Source: a virus. Taken from it: a DNA stretch of 64,000 bases. Both the position numbers and the translations under genes were made by a program. A model generated the notes under the pieces. That model searched no databases, had not been told where the DNA came from, and saw only the letters and a list, made by a program, of their open reading frames with translations. Positions 14,754 through 22,782 of the stretch are shown here, piece after piece. Location: positions 40,872-104,871 of IMG/VR virus record IMGVR_UViG_3300008111_000005; one strand, written 5' to 3'. The number at the start of each line of letters is the position of its first letter. The first letter of the stretch is position 1.

Positions 14754-16016
14754 CTATTTAAGAACTTCTAACTTAGGTTTAGTATTTTCTAATTTATAAG
14801 TACCCAAAATTTCTTCACCCAAACTAATATCTTTTAATGCTTTTCCTGTGTTGGAATCCACGTTACCATTTTCTTCTGCGGTGTTCATATACACATAGGG
14901 ATTAGCTAAGTTAAAACAACCGTCTTTATGTAACTTGAACCAATAGAAATTTTCTTTGGTATTTTCATACGATTTCAGAATAATATTCTGCACGTATGTT
15001 GGCAATGCATTAAATTCTTTTGGGGTTACACCATATGTACCACTTTCACCCGTCCATTTTGGAAATACTTCTTCACCTTTTTTAATATCACAGAGAGCAA
15101 ACGTCCCGATACCATGAATTGGACTTGGCGCTGTATCGGTTTTGATACAGTCTCGTACATACTCGTATGCTGTCTTTTTCACTTCATTTACATTGACAAA
15201 CGTATCGGTGTGATTGTGATTATATTGGGTGTTAGTTACGATAACAGTGTTGGACACCAATTTTTGATCTTTGGGATCAACCAAGTTTAATTTGATAGCG
15301 TGTCTGTCCTCACCGATTTCCGTATTATTTCCTACTTCCATTCCATTAAAATAATGCCGCTGCCAATCCTTGTTATGCTTTCCAGCTTTTTTATCTGCAC
15401 TGAATTGCATACGTGAATTATTATACGTATGAAATTTTTCATACAACTCAGGATTTTCATCCAAATGTTTGATTTCAAAATCAAACGTTTCCGCATAATT
15501 GTGTGGAATTGGTTGAATGAAACAGATGGGGTCACCCTTTTTAAACTTTACAATTTTATTTATTTCTGTAACACGCCAGTTCATTGTAAATGTGTAGTTT
15601 AACCAATCTGTTTCAACTACACCCTCCAAAGGATGTGCCCCATCAATAAAGAAATTCGGTGCACCACGAACCAACATATTAACTTTTTCGTTTGTTTTAA
15701 CTAAGAAATCAAATTCAAACGTGATAACTCCGCCAACAAAATGACACTTCACCCACTGATTTGATACGTTATATTCTGGGTCCAACCAAAAGTGCATAGA
15801 ACGTTTGTCTTGTCCACCAAACCAAACAGCACTGATGTCACACGGACATTCAATAACCCATCCGTTTTGATTTGCGATAGTCATTGGAAGGCATCGGTAC
15901 ATATGCTTATACTCGTCCATCCACGTTCTTTTTGGTGATGCAGAACGAACGTTCCACCCAGGGATTAACTTATTTCTTTGATTTCTATAAAACGTAATCT
16001 TGTTTGGTCGTTCCAT
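14754..16016 (-). CDS. DUF6065-SET domain fusion protein
   Basis: 420 residues. The N-terminal ~220 residues match a DUF6065-like pattern: KITFYRNQRNKLIPGW, MYRCLPMTIANQNGWVIECP, VWFGGQ, LVRGAPNFFIDGAHPLEG and VVETDWLNYTFTMNWRVTE. From about residue 295 a SET domain follows: SPIHGIGTFALCDIKKGEEV (N-SET), a middle helix region, MNTAEENGNVD (Asn motif) and LGEEILGTY (GEE..xxY end). SET domains methylate lysines using S-adenosylmethionine; cysteine zinc sites of the post-SET type are absent. The linker contains HNHTDTFVNVN. A fusion of these two families in a phage is unusual; the target is unknown. Confidence 0.7.
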   Translation of the reverse strand: MERPNKITFYRNQRNKLIPGWNVRSASPKRTWMDEYKHMYRCLPMTIANQNGWVIECPCDISAVWFGGQDKRSMHFWLDPEYNVSNQWVKCHFVGGVITFEFDFLVKTNEKVNMLVRGAPNFFIDGAHPLEGVVETDWLNYTFTMNWRVTEINKIVKFKKGDPICFIQPIPHNYAETFDFEIKHLDENPELYEKFHTYNNSRMQFSADKKAGKHNKDWQRHYFNGMEVGNNTEIGEDRHAIKLNLVDPKDQKLVSNTVIVTNTQYNHNHTDTFVNVNEVKKTAYEYVRDCIKTDTAPSPIHGIGTFALCDIKKGEEVFPKWTGESGTYGVTPKEFNALPTYVQNIILKSYENTKENFYWFKLHKDGCFNLANPYVYMNTAEENGNVDSNTGKALKDISLGEEILGTYKLENTKPKLEVLK

Positions 16017-16025
16017 AATAACCTC

Positions 16026-18548
16026 TTAGAATGAAAAGAATTCATCTGCTTTTTGATTGACATCAGTAGGAAGAAGTCCCCATCCTAATGCACTGTAAAA
16101 ATCTTCTAGTTTTGTTTTTAATTCGTTCACAAACAATGCCTCGTAATCAATATACTGCGAAGCGATATCCGTAATTTCCTTCGGGTCATTGTATCCCTTT
16201 ACGGCAATGGTTTCTAGATTCCACGGATTTGTTTTGAGATACACATACTTAATCTTTTCACCGTCTGAAATTTTTTCATACTTGTTTTGTATGTTAAAAT
16301 GACGCAACATTCGGTTGTATGTAATACACGCCTTTACGTGTGCGGGAGTTCCCTTCTTAAACTCACCCAATTGTTTACCAGCACCCTTTTCATATTCTGA
16401 GATGTTTTTAACCGATGTGTTTCTAGCAACGTTGATATAGTTCTCATTATCCAACGCGACACGAAAATCTAATACTTTTTTATCCATATCACCCTTGGTG
16501 ATGCCACCTAGTACGTCCTTCAATACCCCATTCATAAACGTACGGAATGCCGGCGGAAATGTTGACCGTACTACATCCAATCCCTTAATCTTGATTTTAT
16601 TATCAACATCTAGGTTAGATTCCAAATCATACACCGCGTTCATAGCGTATCGCTTCTTAGCAATCCACACACCCTTACTGGCGACAGACTCACCCTTAAT
16701 ATAGAACCTGTGCTTATCACAGAAAAACAATTCCTTCGACATTACGTTATAGTAGTCGTTCAACTTGTTTTCCACCGCACGAGCCAATTTAATAGTAAAG
16801 TCCTTTGGTTCTGCGTTTTCTGGTAGTAGTGCTTTGGATGAAAAGTATAACGAGTCGGTATCAATATAGATACAATAATCCTTATCGTCTTTCAGTCTGT
16901 CGTTATACAAATTATTTGCAAACTCTGCACTATTCTTAATAACATCTTGTCCCGTTGCTGTAACGGCCAATGCGTTGTCAATGTCAAAGAAACGGAAGAT
17001 AGGAAGTCCAAGAACACCATACAAGGAATTCAAGAAAATCTTCTGAATGTGTTGACGACGATCGTAATAGTCTGCCAACTCTGCGTTACCTTCGTTCTTA
17101 TACTTCTTCATCAAATTCTTATATTCTACTCGTTCTGCGAACCAACGGTCAAGTACTTCTGGAATAATACCCGTCTTGTTAGCATCATACAATACACCAT
17201 TAGAACTGATGTACATATTTGCCGTGTTCATAAACTTAATAAAGTTTTCACGAGGCAAACGAGTAATCGCGTCCGTGTCCTTATCACGTACCAGATAGAT
17301 ATCAATTTCACCCTTACGGTGCTTCTCAACGTCCCAATTCGTCACAAACCCGCGTTTAGTCTCTGGACTAATATTGAGACTCATAATGATACTTGGGTAT
17401 AGTGATTGCAAGTCGAGTGAATAAATCCAATCGTACAAACCTGGTACAGGAGGTTTCACGTATGCACCAGAGAATCCTTCATCATTATTCTCTACACGGT
17501 CATTCATCAACTGCCGACCATCGGCAGGCTTGTTGCTTACCACCAATCCCTTGCGGTGTAGATAGGTAATGATTGTTCCTTCGAGGAACTTGGAGCTGTA
17601 ACAATAATCTTCGTATTGTACATGACCAACGTGACAAATACCACGAACCAACTCAATCAACTTCATTTTCTTGTCAATTTCCACGATGATACGTACGTCT
17701 TGCACGTTATAATCAATAAACTTATCAAGGTCATTTTCAAACAGGTCATCAAGTGACCCTTCGTATTCTACCTTACCCATACCAACTTCAATACGACCAA
17801 TCGTATCCAGACGGTAGTTTTGCTGTTGTCCGTAGGTGAACTTCTTATAAAGGTCAAGATAATCCAGTGATGTCACACCGGCAATCATCCACTTCTTTCG
17901 AAACTTGGAATACTTCAACTTTCCAATAGGGGACAGTCGGTTTGCAATACCGTTTCCACACTGTTGCTTTAACCGATTGTAAAGATAAGGTACGTCAAAA
18001 TAATCACTATTCCATCCCGTAATAATAGTGGGACCGATAGCTTCATATACATCAATGAACTTGTAAAGTAAGTCTAGTTCGTTATCAAAGAAGTACGTGT
18101 CAATATCACCCTTCTTATAGTTTTGTCTAGACCCTGTTTTGTCTAGTACCAATACCGTATATTCCTTCGTGACATTATCATAAAGGGTAACGGCGGTAAC
18201 TTCATTGTTCGGGTTTTCAATATTCGGAATACCATTTTCCATTGACACCTCAATGTCAAAGAAAATAACTTTGTGACCCTTTGATGGTTCGTCACTATCC
18301 AAATATAAATCTGTGATTACACGAGTTTCACGGGGAATATCACTTTCAAATAAGGTTGGGTCATCCCACTTATACATCTTGGTTTTACTAACACGAACAC
18401 CTGTCATACTCAACTTAGACCCATTACGGTCAGCCTTATATGCATAATCAAACTGTGAAAACGGCAACGTGGTATAGCCTTCCTGGTCATCCCAGAGATG
18501 TACTATACCACGACCTTCACCATCTTCAATAAAAATATTCTGATACAT
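16026..18548 (-). CDS. 43: Family B DNA polymerase gp43
   Basis: 840 residues from ATG 18548. 3'-5' exonuclease: VIFFDIEVSME (ExoI), TIITGWNSDYFDVPYL (ExoII), DYNVQDVRII (ExoIII). Polymerase: SLDLQSLYPSIIMS (motif A), IFLNSLYGVLG (motif B), CIYIDTDSLYFS (motif C, DTD). It is the replicative polymerase, acting with gp45. The open frame extends 19 codons further to 18605, but the promoter -10 at 18577 and the AAGGAGAAC site before 18548 fix the shorter start. The C-terminal KADEFFSF may serve as the clamp-binding peptide (inference). Confidence 0.96.
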   Translation of the reverse strand: MYQNIFIEDGEGRGIVHLWDDQEGYTTLPFSQFDYAYKADRNGSKLSMTGVRVSKTKMYKWDDPTLFESDIPRETRVITDLYLDSDEPSKGHKVIFFDIEVSMENGIPNIENPNNEVTAVTLYDNVTKEYTVLVLDKTGSRQNYKKGDIDTYFFDNELDLLYKFIDVYEAIGPTIITGWNSDYFDVPYLYNRLKQQCGNGIANRLSPIGKLKYSKFRKKWMIAGVTSLDYLDLYKKFTYGQQQNYRLDTIGRIEVGMGKVEYEGSLDDLFENDLDKFIDYNVQDVRIIVEIDKKMKLIELVRGICHVGHVQYEDYCYSSKFLEGTIITYLHRKGLVVSNKPADGRQLMNDRVENNDEGFSGAYVKPPVPGLYDWIYSLDLQSLYPSIIMSLNISPETKRGFVTNWDVEKHRKGEIDIYLVRDKDTDAITRLPRENFIKFMNTANMYISSNGVLYDANKTGIIPEVLDRWFAERVEYKNLMKKYKNEGNAELADYYDRRQHIQKIFLNSLYGVLGLPIFRFFDIDNALAVTATGQDVIKNSAEFANNLYNDRLKDDKDYCIYIDTDSLYFSSKALLPENAEPKDFTIKLARAVENKLNDYYNVMSKELFFCDKHRFYIKGESVASKGVWIAKKRYAMNAVYDLESNLDVDNKIKIKGLDVVRSTFPPAFRTFMNGVLKDVLGGITKGDMDKKVLDFRVALDNENYINVARNTSVKNISEYEKGAGKQLGEFKKGTPAHVKACITYNRMLRHFNIQNKYEKISDGEKIKYVYLKTNPWNLETIAVKGYNDPKEITDIASQYIDYEALFVNELKTKLEDFYSALGWGLLPTDVNQKADEFFSF

Positions 18549-18576
18549 TAACGAGTTCTCCTTGATAGTCTCTCTT

Positions 18577-18605
18577 AATATATCCTTAGTCGGCGTCTTT
18601 GTCAA
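18577..18605 (-). promoter_or_regulatory. Sigma70-type promoter of gp43
   Basis: Gene sense: TTGACA (18600-18605), 17-base spacer, TATATT (18577-18582), about 29 bases before the gp43 start. It lies across the 3' end of the DUF2061 gene, so the polymerase can be expressed independently of upstream genes. Confidence 0.75.
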
Positions 18606-18804
18606 CTCCGAATTTTATCCATCTATACCAAACTCTCTCGTGAATATAATATTGTATTGGTTTCCACAATAATTCTGCTATACCAAACGCAGCACCAACT
18701 TTTATAGATCCACTAACAACCCATATAGTAAAAAATCCAATAGTAGTACTAAGAATTCTATAACTTATTGTTTTTGCTATATGTCGTTTTGGGTGAATCA
18801 TCAT
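18586..18804 (-). CDS. DUF2061-like membrane protein
   Basis: 72 residues from the ATG at 18804 (AAGGATGTGAT upstream, ATGA overlap with the sulfotransferase stop). MMIHPKRHIAKTISYRI leads into two hydrophobic segments (LSTTIGFFTIWVVSG and GAAFGIAELLWKPIQYY) and HERVWYRW. The layout K-R-H-x-x-K-T-x-S-Y-R followed by T..G..... and ERxWxRI is DUF2061, a two-helix membrane family also found fused to APS kinase or alongside sulfate-activation genes in bacteria. Its place beside sulfotransferases fits that association. Function unproven. Confidence 0.75.
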   Translation of the reverse strand: MMIHPKRHIAKTISYRILSTTIGFFTIWVVSGSIKVGAAFGIAELLWKPIQYYIHERVWYRWIKFGVDKDAD

Positions 18805-19529
18805 ATCACATCCTTGTATATAGAACAATATTTGTTCCAGTTTTTATTAAATTCATCTATATTTGTTATTTTAGCTACTAAATTATTATCTATCGTTTTT
18901 TGAACTACTTTGGAATAATTATCTAATTCTGGTAAATCTAAATATTTTAACAATTTTTCTGGATCGTTTACATAATCTTCAATATAAAACACATAATCCG
19001 TTAATTGTTTTATTCTGTGTAATCTGCACAACCACTCAAACCACATAGTAAACATATCTTCGGAAACATATATGCCCGACATCATCTGTCTTTTTTGGTG
19101 TATGATATGTGGATCTCCGTGAAATGTTTTTGTGTACATAGACAAAATAAAACTTAAAAATTGTTGTCGCAAATCTCGTCTTAGTAGGGTTATAGTCTTG
19201 TATCTTTGGTTTTTTATAAATTTATTTATTATGTTATACGACTTACCAACTTTTAAATTAATTATTGGGAGTGGTGTAGTGTCAATTATCTGCTCATACA
19301 GTACATACGGACTGATTTGTTCATATACCGAATTTTCTCTATGTAATATATTTTCTACACCAGCTTTATATTCAAATATTTCTATACTTTTTTGAAAAAT
19401 TTCAGGAGTAGTATTTAATAAATTATCAGCATATTGTTTGTATTCCGGATACTTTATACTCAAACTTTCTAATATCCACGAATGTATTGCAACACTGCTT
19501 GCCCTTGGTAAGCTTATAATGCAGAACAT
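18801..19529 (-). CDS. Sulfotransferase-like protein
   Basis: 242 residues. MFCIISLPRASSVAIHSWIL is a degenerate PAPS 5'-phosphosulfate loop (LPRxSS), and TLLRRDLRQQFLSFILSMY fits the 3'-phosphate site R-x-D-x-x-Q-x-x-S seen in Stf0-type enzymes and in the gene at 4228. The central region TTPLPIINLKVGKSYNII and a C-terminal DYVFYIEDYVNDPEKLL (FYxEDxxxDPxxxL) are also typical of sulfotransferases. Acceptor unknown. The gene lies between another sulfotransferase and DUF2061, suggesting a sulfation cluster. Confidence 0.65.
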   Translation of the reverse strand: MFCIISLPRASSVAIHSWILESLSIKYPEYKQYADNLLNTTPEIFQKSIEIFEYKAGVENILHRENSVYEQISPYVLYEQIIDTTPLPIINLKVGKSYNIINKFIKNQRYKTITLLRRDLRQQFLSFILSMYTKTFHGDPHIIHQKRQMMSGIYVSEDMFTMWFEWLCRLHRIKQLTDYVFYIEDYVNDPEKLLKYLDLPELDNYSKVVQKTIDNNLVAKITNIDEFNKNWNKYCSIYKDVI

Positions 19530-19603
19530 TATAATTGCAGTTGTTTAGGAATATTTATTGCGGAAATAATTTCAATTTTATCATCTAATTTAACATGTAC
19601 CAT
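19529..19603 (-). CDS. Possible 24-aa leader peptide
   Basis: ATG at 19603 with AAGGAT nine bases upstream; 24 codons (MVHVKLDDKIEIISAINIPK and four more), stop overlapping the next start as TAATG. It may be a small translated leader coupling to the sulfotransferase at 19529. Too short to be sure it is expressed. Confidence 0.3.
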   Translation of the reverse strand: MVHVKLDDKIEIISAINIPKQLQL

Positions 19604-19638
19604 TATAAAATATCCTTATGTCGCTTTGGATGAACCAT
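19603..19638 (-). pseudogene. Possible fragment of a DUF2061 gene start
   Basis: Eleven codons from an ATG at 19638 read MVHPKRHKDIL before a stop. HPKRH matches the N-terminus of the intact DUF2061 gene at 18804 (MMIHPKRHIAK). It may be a remnant of a duplicated or moved gene copy; five matching residues is weak support. Confidence 0.25.
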
Positions 19639-19640
19639 AA

Positions 19641-20303
19641 TTAATCAGTTAAATAATTTAATGGGTAATTAAATGTAATAAAATCTTCGTGGAACAAATG
19701 CTCCGCCAACTCAATAAATTCAGGGTCAGTAAAGTCTAGGTTATTCAAAGGATCGGTTTCTATCAAGTCCAATGCTTCAAGTTTACTGATGTCATATGTA
19801 AAATTATTTGTTATCCAGTTATTAAATTCAGATATGTTTTCATATTTAAACACAGTGATTTCCGAACTGCTTGCCCAGAACTTTTGTGTTTTAAAGAATG
19901 CACCAATAAACCATTCAGATTGCGTATTAAATATTTCACTTAATGTGTTTCCTTTTGGTTGACAATTTCTATTGAAATTTTCATAGAAAAAAGTAACCAT
20001 ATTGTGAATAGTATCATGTGGAAGCACAAAAGAAATTCGCGGGTCTGTTGCTTTACGTTCAAACATATAACGTAAAGAAGAAATAAATCTATCAACAGGA
20101 TTTCTAACTACTGTGAAGTACTTAACAGAACTATCATTGACTGTTGATAATATACTGTATGATGAATGACCCAGTGGATAAAATTTATTAGCTTTCAATT
20201 CACTTGCAAATGATTCATCAAATAAACTGTTATATGCTTTCGTACCAGTTCGTGGTATTTTTACATAGCACCACTGGTTACCGTTCGTATCATTTATAAT
20301 CAT
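19641..20303 (-). CDS. Sulfotransferase family protein
   Basis: 220 residues. WCYVKIPRTGTKAYNSLF is the Sulfotransfer_2-type 5'-phosphosulfate-binding loop (xxPKTxGTS), and FTVVRNPVDRFISSLRYMF is the 3'-phosphate-binding motif (RxPxxRxxS), both complete. A conserved late stretch ITVFKYENISEF follows. It transfers sulfate from PAPS, usually to a carbohydrate in this subfamily; the phage substrate is unknown. It is the third sulfotransferase-like gene in the window, four bases into the nucleotidyltransferase end, near the APS kinase that could provide its donor. Confidence 0.8.
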   Translation of the reverse strand: MIINDTNGNQWCYVKIPRTGTKAYNSLFDESFASELKANKFYPLGHSSYSILSTVNDSSVKYFTVVRNPVDRFISSLRYMFERKATDPRISFVLPHDTIHNMVTFFYENFNRNCQPKGNTLSEIFNTQSEWFIGAFFKTQKFWASSSEITVFKYENISEFNNWITNNFTYDISKLEALDLIETDPLNNLDFTDPEFIELAEHLFHEDFITFNYPLNYLTD

Positions 20304-20656
20304 ATTCCGAGTTCCTTACGAATTTGGGTTGCACTAATTGATTCAATTTCATCATCCAACTTAATTTGTTCGACTTTATAACCAACATCACGACCATAGT
20401 ATACACCAGAAATATTTGGCAATTGCCAAATGGTATACTTACCTGCGTAATCTTGTTCTAAATCTTCGTGGATTCTAGAAATAACATCTTCGATTGGCAA
20501 TGGGTCTTTTTCGGTTGTTCCGTGAGTATCACGAACGCCGATACATACTTGTCCGGCAATAGACAAAATCTTTTCAAATAGAGCACGATGACCTCTGTGC
20601 CAGGGTTGATATCTTCCCACCATAAGTCCAGTGGGTGCTTTGGGGTTAAACTGCAT
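20300..20656 (-). CDS. HxGH nucleotidyltransferase (NMN adenylyltransferase-like)
   Basis: 118 residues from ATG 20656 (GAGGTGAAC upstream). GLMVGRYQPWHRGHRALFEK carries an intact HxGH site (HRGH) and SISATQIRKELGI is the C-terminal ISATxIR motif. These belong to NadM/cytidylyltransferase-type adenylyl- or nucleotidyltransferases. The size is short. The substrate could be NMN or another phosphate; position between sulfotransferase and APS kinase raises a role near sulfate activation, but it lacks ATP-sulfurylase features other than the shared HxGH fold. Confidence 0.75.
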   Translation of the reverse strand: MQFNPKAPTGLMVGRYQPWHRGHRALFEKILSIAGQVCIGVRDTHGTTEKDPLPIEDVISRIHEDLEQDYAGKYTIWQLPNISGVYYGRDVGYKVEQIKLDDEIESISATQIRKELGI

Positions 20657-21308
20657 GTTCACCTCTGTGTTTTTTCTTTAAGGTTTCACTAATTTTTCTT
20701 TTCGTTTCTTCCGATACATGTTTTGTTTTTCGTTGCCCACTTTTCCATGCATCTTTTTGTTTTTTTCGCATCATTTCTTTATTTTTTGGATTGCTCCAAA
20801 ATTCTTTAATTTTTTCTGATCGTTTTTGTATGGTTTCATCACTCTGTTTTTTTCCAGTTAAACTATCAGATATTTTATTTTTCCAATCTTCGGTTCTTCG
20901 TAAATTTGCTTCTTTTATTTTTTCACGAGTTTCCAGTGAATGTTTGTAATTTTTACTCAATCTACTTTTAGTCACTTTTTCAATATGCTCTTTTGTTTTG
21001 TATTTCATAGCATATGTTAGATTACCAGTTCCAAAACACCCTTCATTCAGCCAATTTGTGTTATGTATTAAATTACATTTCTTTATTAATTTTTGTTCCC
21101 ACGCAAATGCTTCTTCTGGGGTATCAAATAGTTTTCTAACCTCTGCTATAAAACTATCCTTACCATATGATTTTATTAAATCTTTTACTATTTTAGAACT
21201 TGAAAAATAAGTAATCCATAAATTTTCTGGATGTGAGTTTTTACCGTATTTTACACCATAGTATCGTTTTCCAGTGGGTATGTGAGTTAATAAATAAGTA
21301 TAAGCCAT
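20646..21308 (-). CDS. GIY-YIG homing endonuclease
   Basis: 220 residues from ATG 21308 (GGAGATACAC upstream). TYLLTHIPTGKRYYGVKYGK is the GIY-YIG strand pair in a variant form (Y-L...YYGVK), with IKSYGKDSFIAEV and EQKLIKKCNLI continuing the nuclease domain. The second half has two or more NUMOD3-type DNA-binding repeats (HSLETREKIKEANLRR, VSEETKRKISETLKKK). Seg-type free-standing homing enzymes of T4 have this build. It sits between APS kinase and the nucleotidyltransferase, whose start it overlaps by 11 bases, so it may have inserted into that operon. Confidence 0.8.
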   Translation of the reverse strand: MAYTYLLTHIPTGKRYYGVKYGKNSHPENLWITYFSSSKIVKDLIKSYGKDSFIAEVRKLFDTPEEAFAWEQKLIKKCNLIHNTNWLNEGCFGTGNLTYAMKYKTKEHIEKVTKSRLSKNYKHSLETREKIKEANLRRTEDWKNKISDSLTGKKQSDETIQKRSEKIKEFWSNPKNKEMMRKKQKDAWKSGQRKTKHVSEETKRKISETLKKKHRGEHAV

Positions 21309-21383
21309 GTGTATCTCCAAAAATACCATATACTTATACTTATCATTAAGCCTCTCAAAAACACCGATTTTTACAAAAAATCA

Positions 21384-21821
21384 TTAACACTGTTGATGCT
21401 TTAGAATTAAATTGCATATTCTCTGTGCCTCTTCCTCTACGGGATTAAATTGTGTAATACGATCGTTATATTCGTTATCAGTAGGTACTTGCCACACTTT
21501 GTTAGTATCTTCAAACCGACCCTCTGTAATAGTGTCCATCCATACTGCAAAGTGTGGTTCGTAGATAGCACGGAGTTCTGCGGTTGGGGCCACGAAATCA
21601 GATACTACATATTGCACCCGACCCTCTTCCAAAATATTGTCGGACATGGTTCTCATACGAAGTGCTTGTCGTGCTCGTCCGGCAGGACTAAAATCCCAAT
21701 CTTCAAATGCTTTACGGATGGCGTCTGCGTTCAGATGACCTGCGTTTGGAAGTAACTTAACCAACTCTTGTGCTAATGTAGTTTTTCCAGAACCAGGTAA
21801 ACCAAATAGTAAAATTCTCAT
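21384..21821 (-). CDS. cysC: Adenylylsulfate (APS) kinase-like, makes PAPS
   Basis: 145 residues. MRILLFGLPGSGKTTLAQEL is the P-loop; HLNADAIRKAFEDWDFSPAG and a following Arg-rich helix take the place of the substrate loop (LDGDNVR...GFS...R); YVVSDFVAPTAELRAIYEP corresponds to the second substrate segment, and FEDTNKVWQVP is a feature of phage APS kinases. The reaction is APS + ATP to PAPS, the sulfate donor of sulfotransferases. Three such enzymes in the window make that assignment coherent. An alternative is a related P-loop kinase of nucleotides. No ATP sulfurylase is seen, so APS would come from the host. Confidence 0.75.
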   Translation of the reverse strand: MRILLFGLPGSGKTTLAQELVKLLPNAGHLNADAIRKAFEDWDFSPAGRARQALRMRTMSDNILEEGRVQYVVSDFVAPTAELRAIYEPHFAVWMDTITEGRFEDTNKVWQVPTDNEYNDRITQFNPVEEEAQRICNLILKHQQC

Positions 21822-22204
21822 GACCCCTCATCTAATTTAATATGTTTCTTTATTTTTGATTGAACAATTTTCGGATTATTTCTAATGTCATTTTCCCATA
21901 AACATAAAAATTTAAATCCCATCTGCTCAAATTTTTTCTTTCGTTCATTATCACGTTGCCAAATTTCTTCGGCTGTCTTTTTCTTACCTTTATTAAAATA
22001 GGAAGAAGTATATTGCTGCGGGTTACAGTGCCAAAAGTCACCATAACATTCCACGATATATTTTTTATTTACCAAAAAATCAACGGTGTATCTATCCACC
22101 GAAACTTGTTCTTCAAAAGGAAGATTAAGTCTTGTTAATATTGTAGAAACCGTTTGTTCAATTTTATTACTTGTACACTTAGTTTCTTTTTTCTTACGAC
22201 TCAT
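21818..22204 (-). CDS. Vsr-like/DUF559 endonuclease
   Basis: 128 residues. KIEQTVSTILTRLNLPFEEQ, YTVDFLVNKKYIVECYGDFW (catalytic D...E.xG, with HCNP), then AEEIWQRDNERKKKFEQMGF and LCLWENDI are the sequence of very-short-patch-repair (Vsr) fold endonucleases. In phages such stand-alone enzymes often act as homing endonucleases; mismatch nicking is the alternative. It lies two genes from a GIY-YIG enzyme, and overlaps APS kinase and the oxygenase by 4 bases each. Confidence 0.8.
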   Translation of the reverse strand: MSRKKKETKCTSNKIEQTVSTILTRLNLPFEEQVSVDRYTVDFLVNKKYIVECYGDFWHCNPQQYTSSYFNKGKKKTAEEIWQRDNERKKKFEQMGFKFLCLWENDIRNNPKIVQSKIKKHIKLDEGS

Positions 22205-22773
22205 AAGTTATATTGTGTATTGAAACTCAACGTAATTCTCATATTGGTTTTATTTGGTGGAACGTAATGTTGAACCCAACTTGGAAATAATACTAACTGT
22301 CCTGTTTTCGACTCCACGTTTTCTATATTAGATGTATACATACCAGGTGCATCTTTTCTTGTATGCTGTACGTCCAACATTCTAAATCCTTCCGTTGCAC
22401 TTACAAATGTAATTGGTGCGCTTCCTTCGTCCACATAAGGATAATATGCTCCACTAATTACACTATCATAATGTCTATGAACACCAACAGAACCATTCAT
22501 ACTTAGAATATTCATCCAGCTTTCATAAATATAACTGGTGTGAATTCCAATTCTATTTGAGTACTCGTCAATACACTCTTGGAATTTATTGTATAATGGT
22601 TTTAGTGCGGGTATCTTACTTGGGTCTGCGTCACCACGAATTCCATCTACTAAACTATTCGTTGTGTATCCAATATTTTGTAATGCGTGGTTTACATCAT
22701 CGGTGACGAAATCCGATAAATTAAAAATTGCTACTGGTGTGGAAAATAACCATAGAGTATTTATTTCTGTCAT
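22201..22773 (-). CDS. 2OG-Fe(II) oxygenase
   Basis: 190 residues. ESWMNILSMNGSVGVHRHYD supplies the iron His residues, followed by SGAYYPYV, then GQLVLFPSWVQHYVPPN (distal His) and MRITLSFN (2-oxoglutarate-binding Arg). This is the putative 2OG-Fe(II) oxygenase family common in T4-like phages of aquatic bacteria. Known relatives hydroxylate proteins or nucleobases; target unknown. It is coupled by ATGA to the Vsr-like gene and lies 9 bases from the IscA-type gene. Confidence 0.85.
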   Translation of the reverse strand: MTEINTLWLFSTPVAIFNLSDFVTDDVNHALQNIGYTTNSLVDGIRGDADPSKIPALKPLYNKFQECIDEYSNRIGIHTSYIYESWMNILSMNGSVGVHRHYDSVISGAYYPYVDEGSAPITFVSATEGFRMLDVQHTRKDAPGMYTSNIENVESKTGQLVLFPSWVQHYVPPNKTNMRITLSFNTQYNL

Positions 22774-22782
22774 ATAGATTTC

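Noticed and set aside
18549-18605. Longer N-terminus for gp43
   Set aside because: The extra codons lie upstream of the inferred transcription start and lack similarity to polymerase N-termini; the AAGGAG site fits the start at 18548.
20300-20656. ATP sulfurylase completing sulfate activation
   Set aside because: Only the generic HxGH and ISATxIR motifs are present and the protein is about a third of the size of an ATP sulfurylase.
21340-21383. Terminator between APS kinase and the GIY-YIG gene
   Set aside because: The GATTTTT/AAAAATC hairpin is short and purely A/T apart from one pair, and no proper T-run follows; too weak to call.
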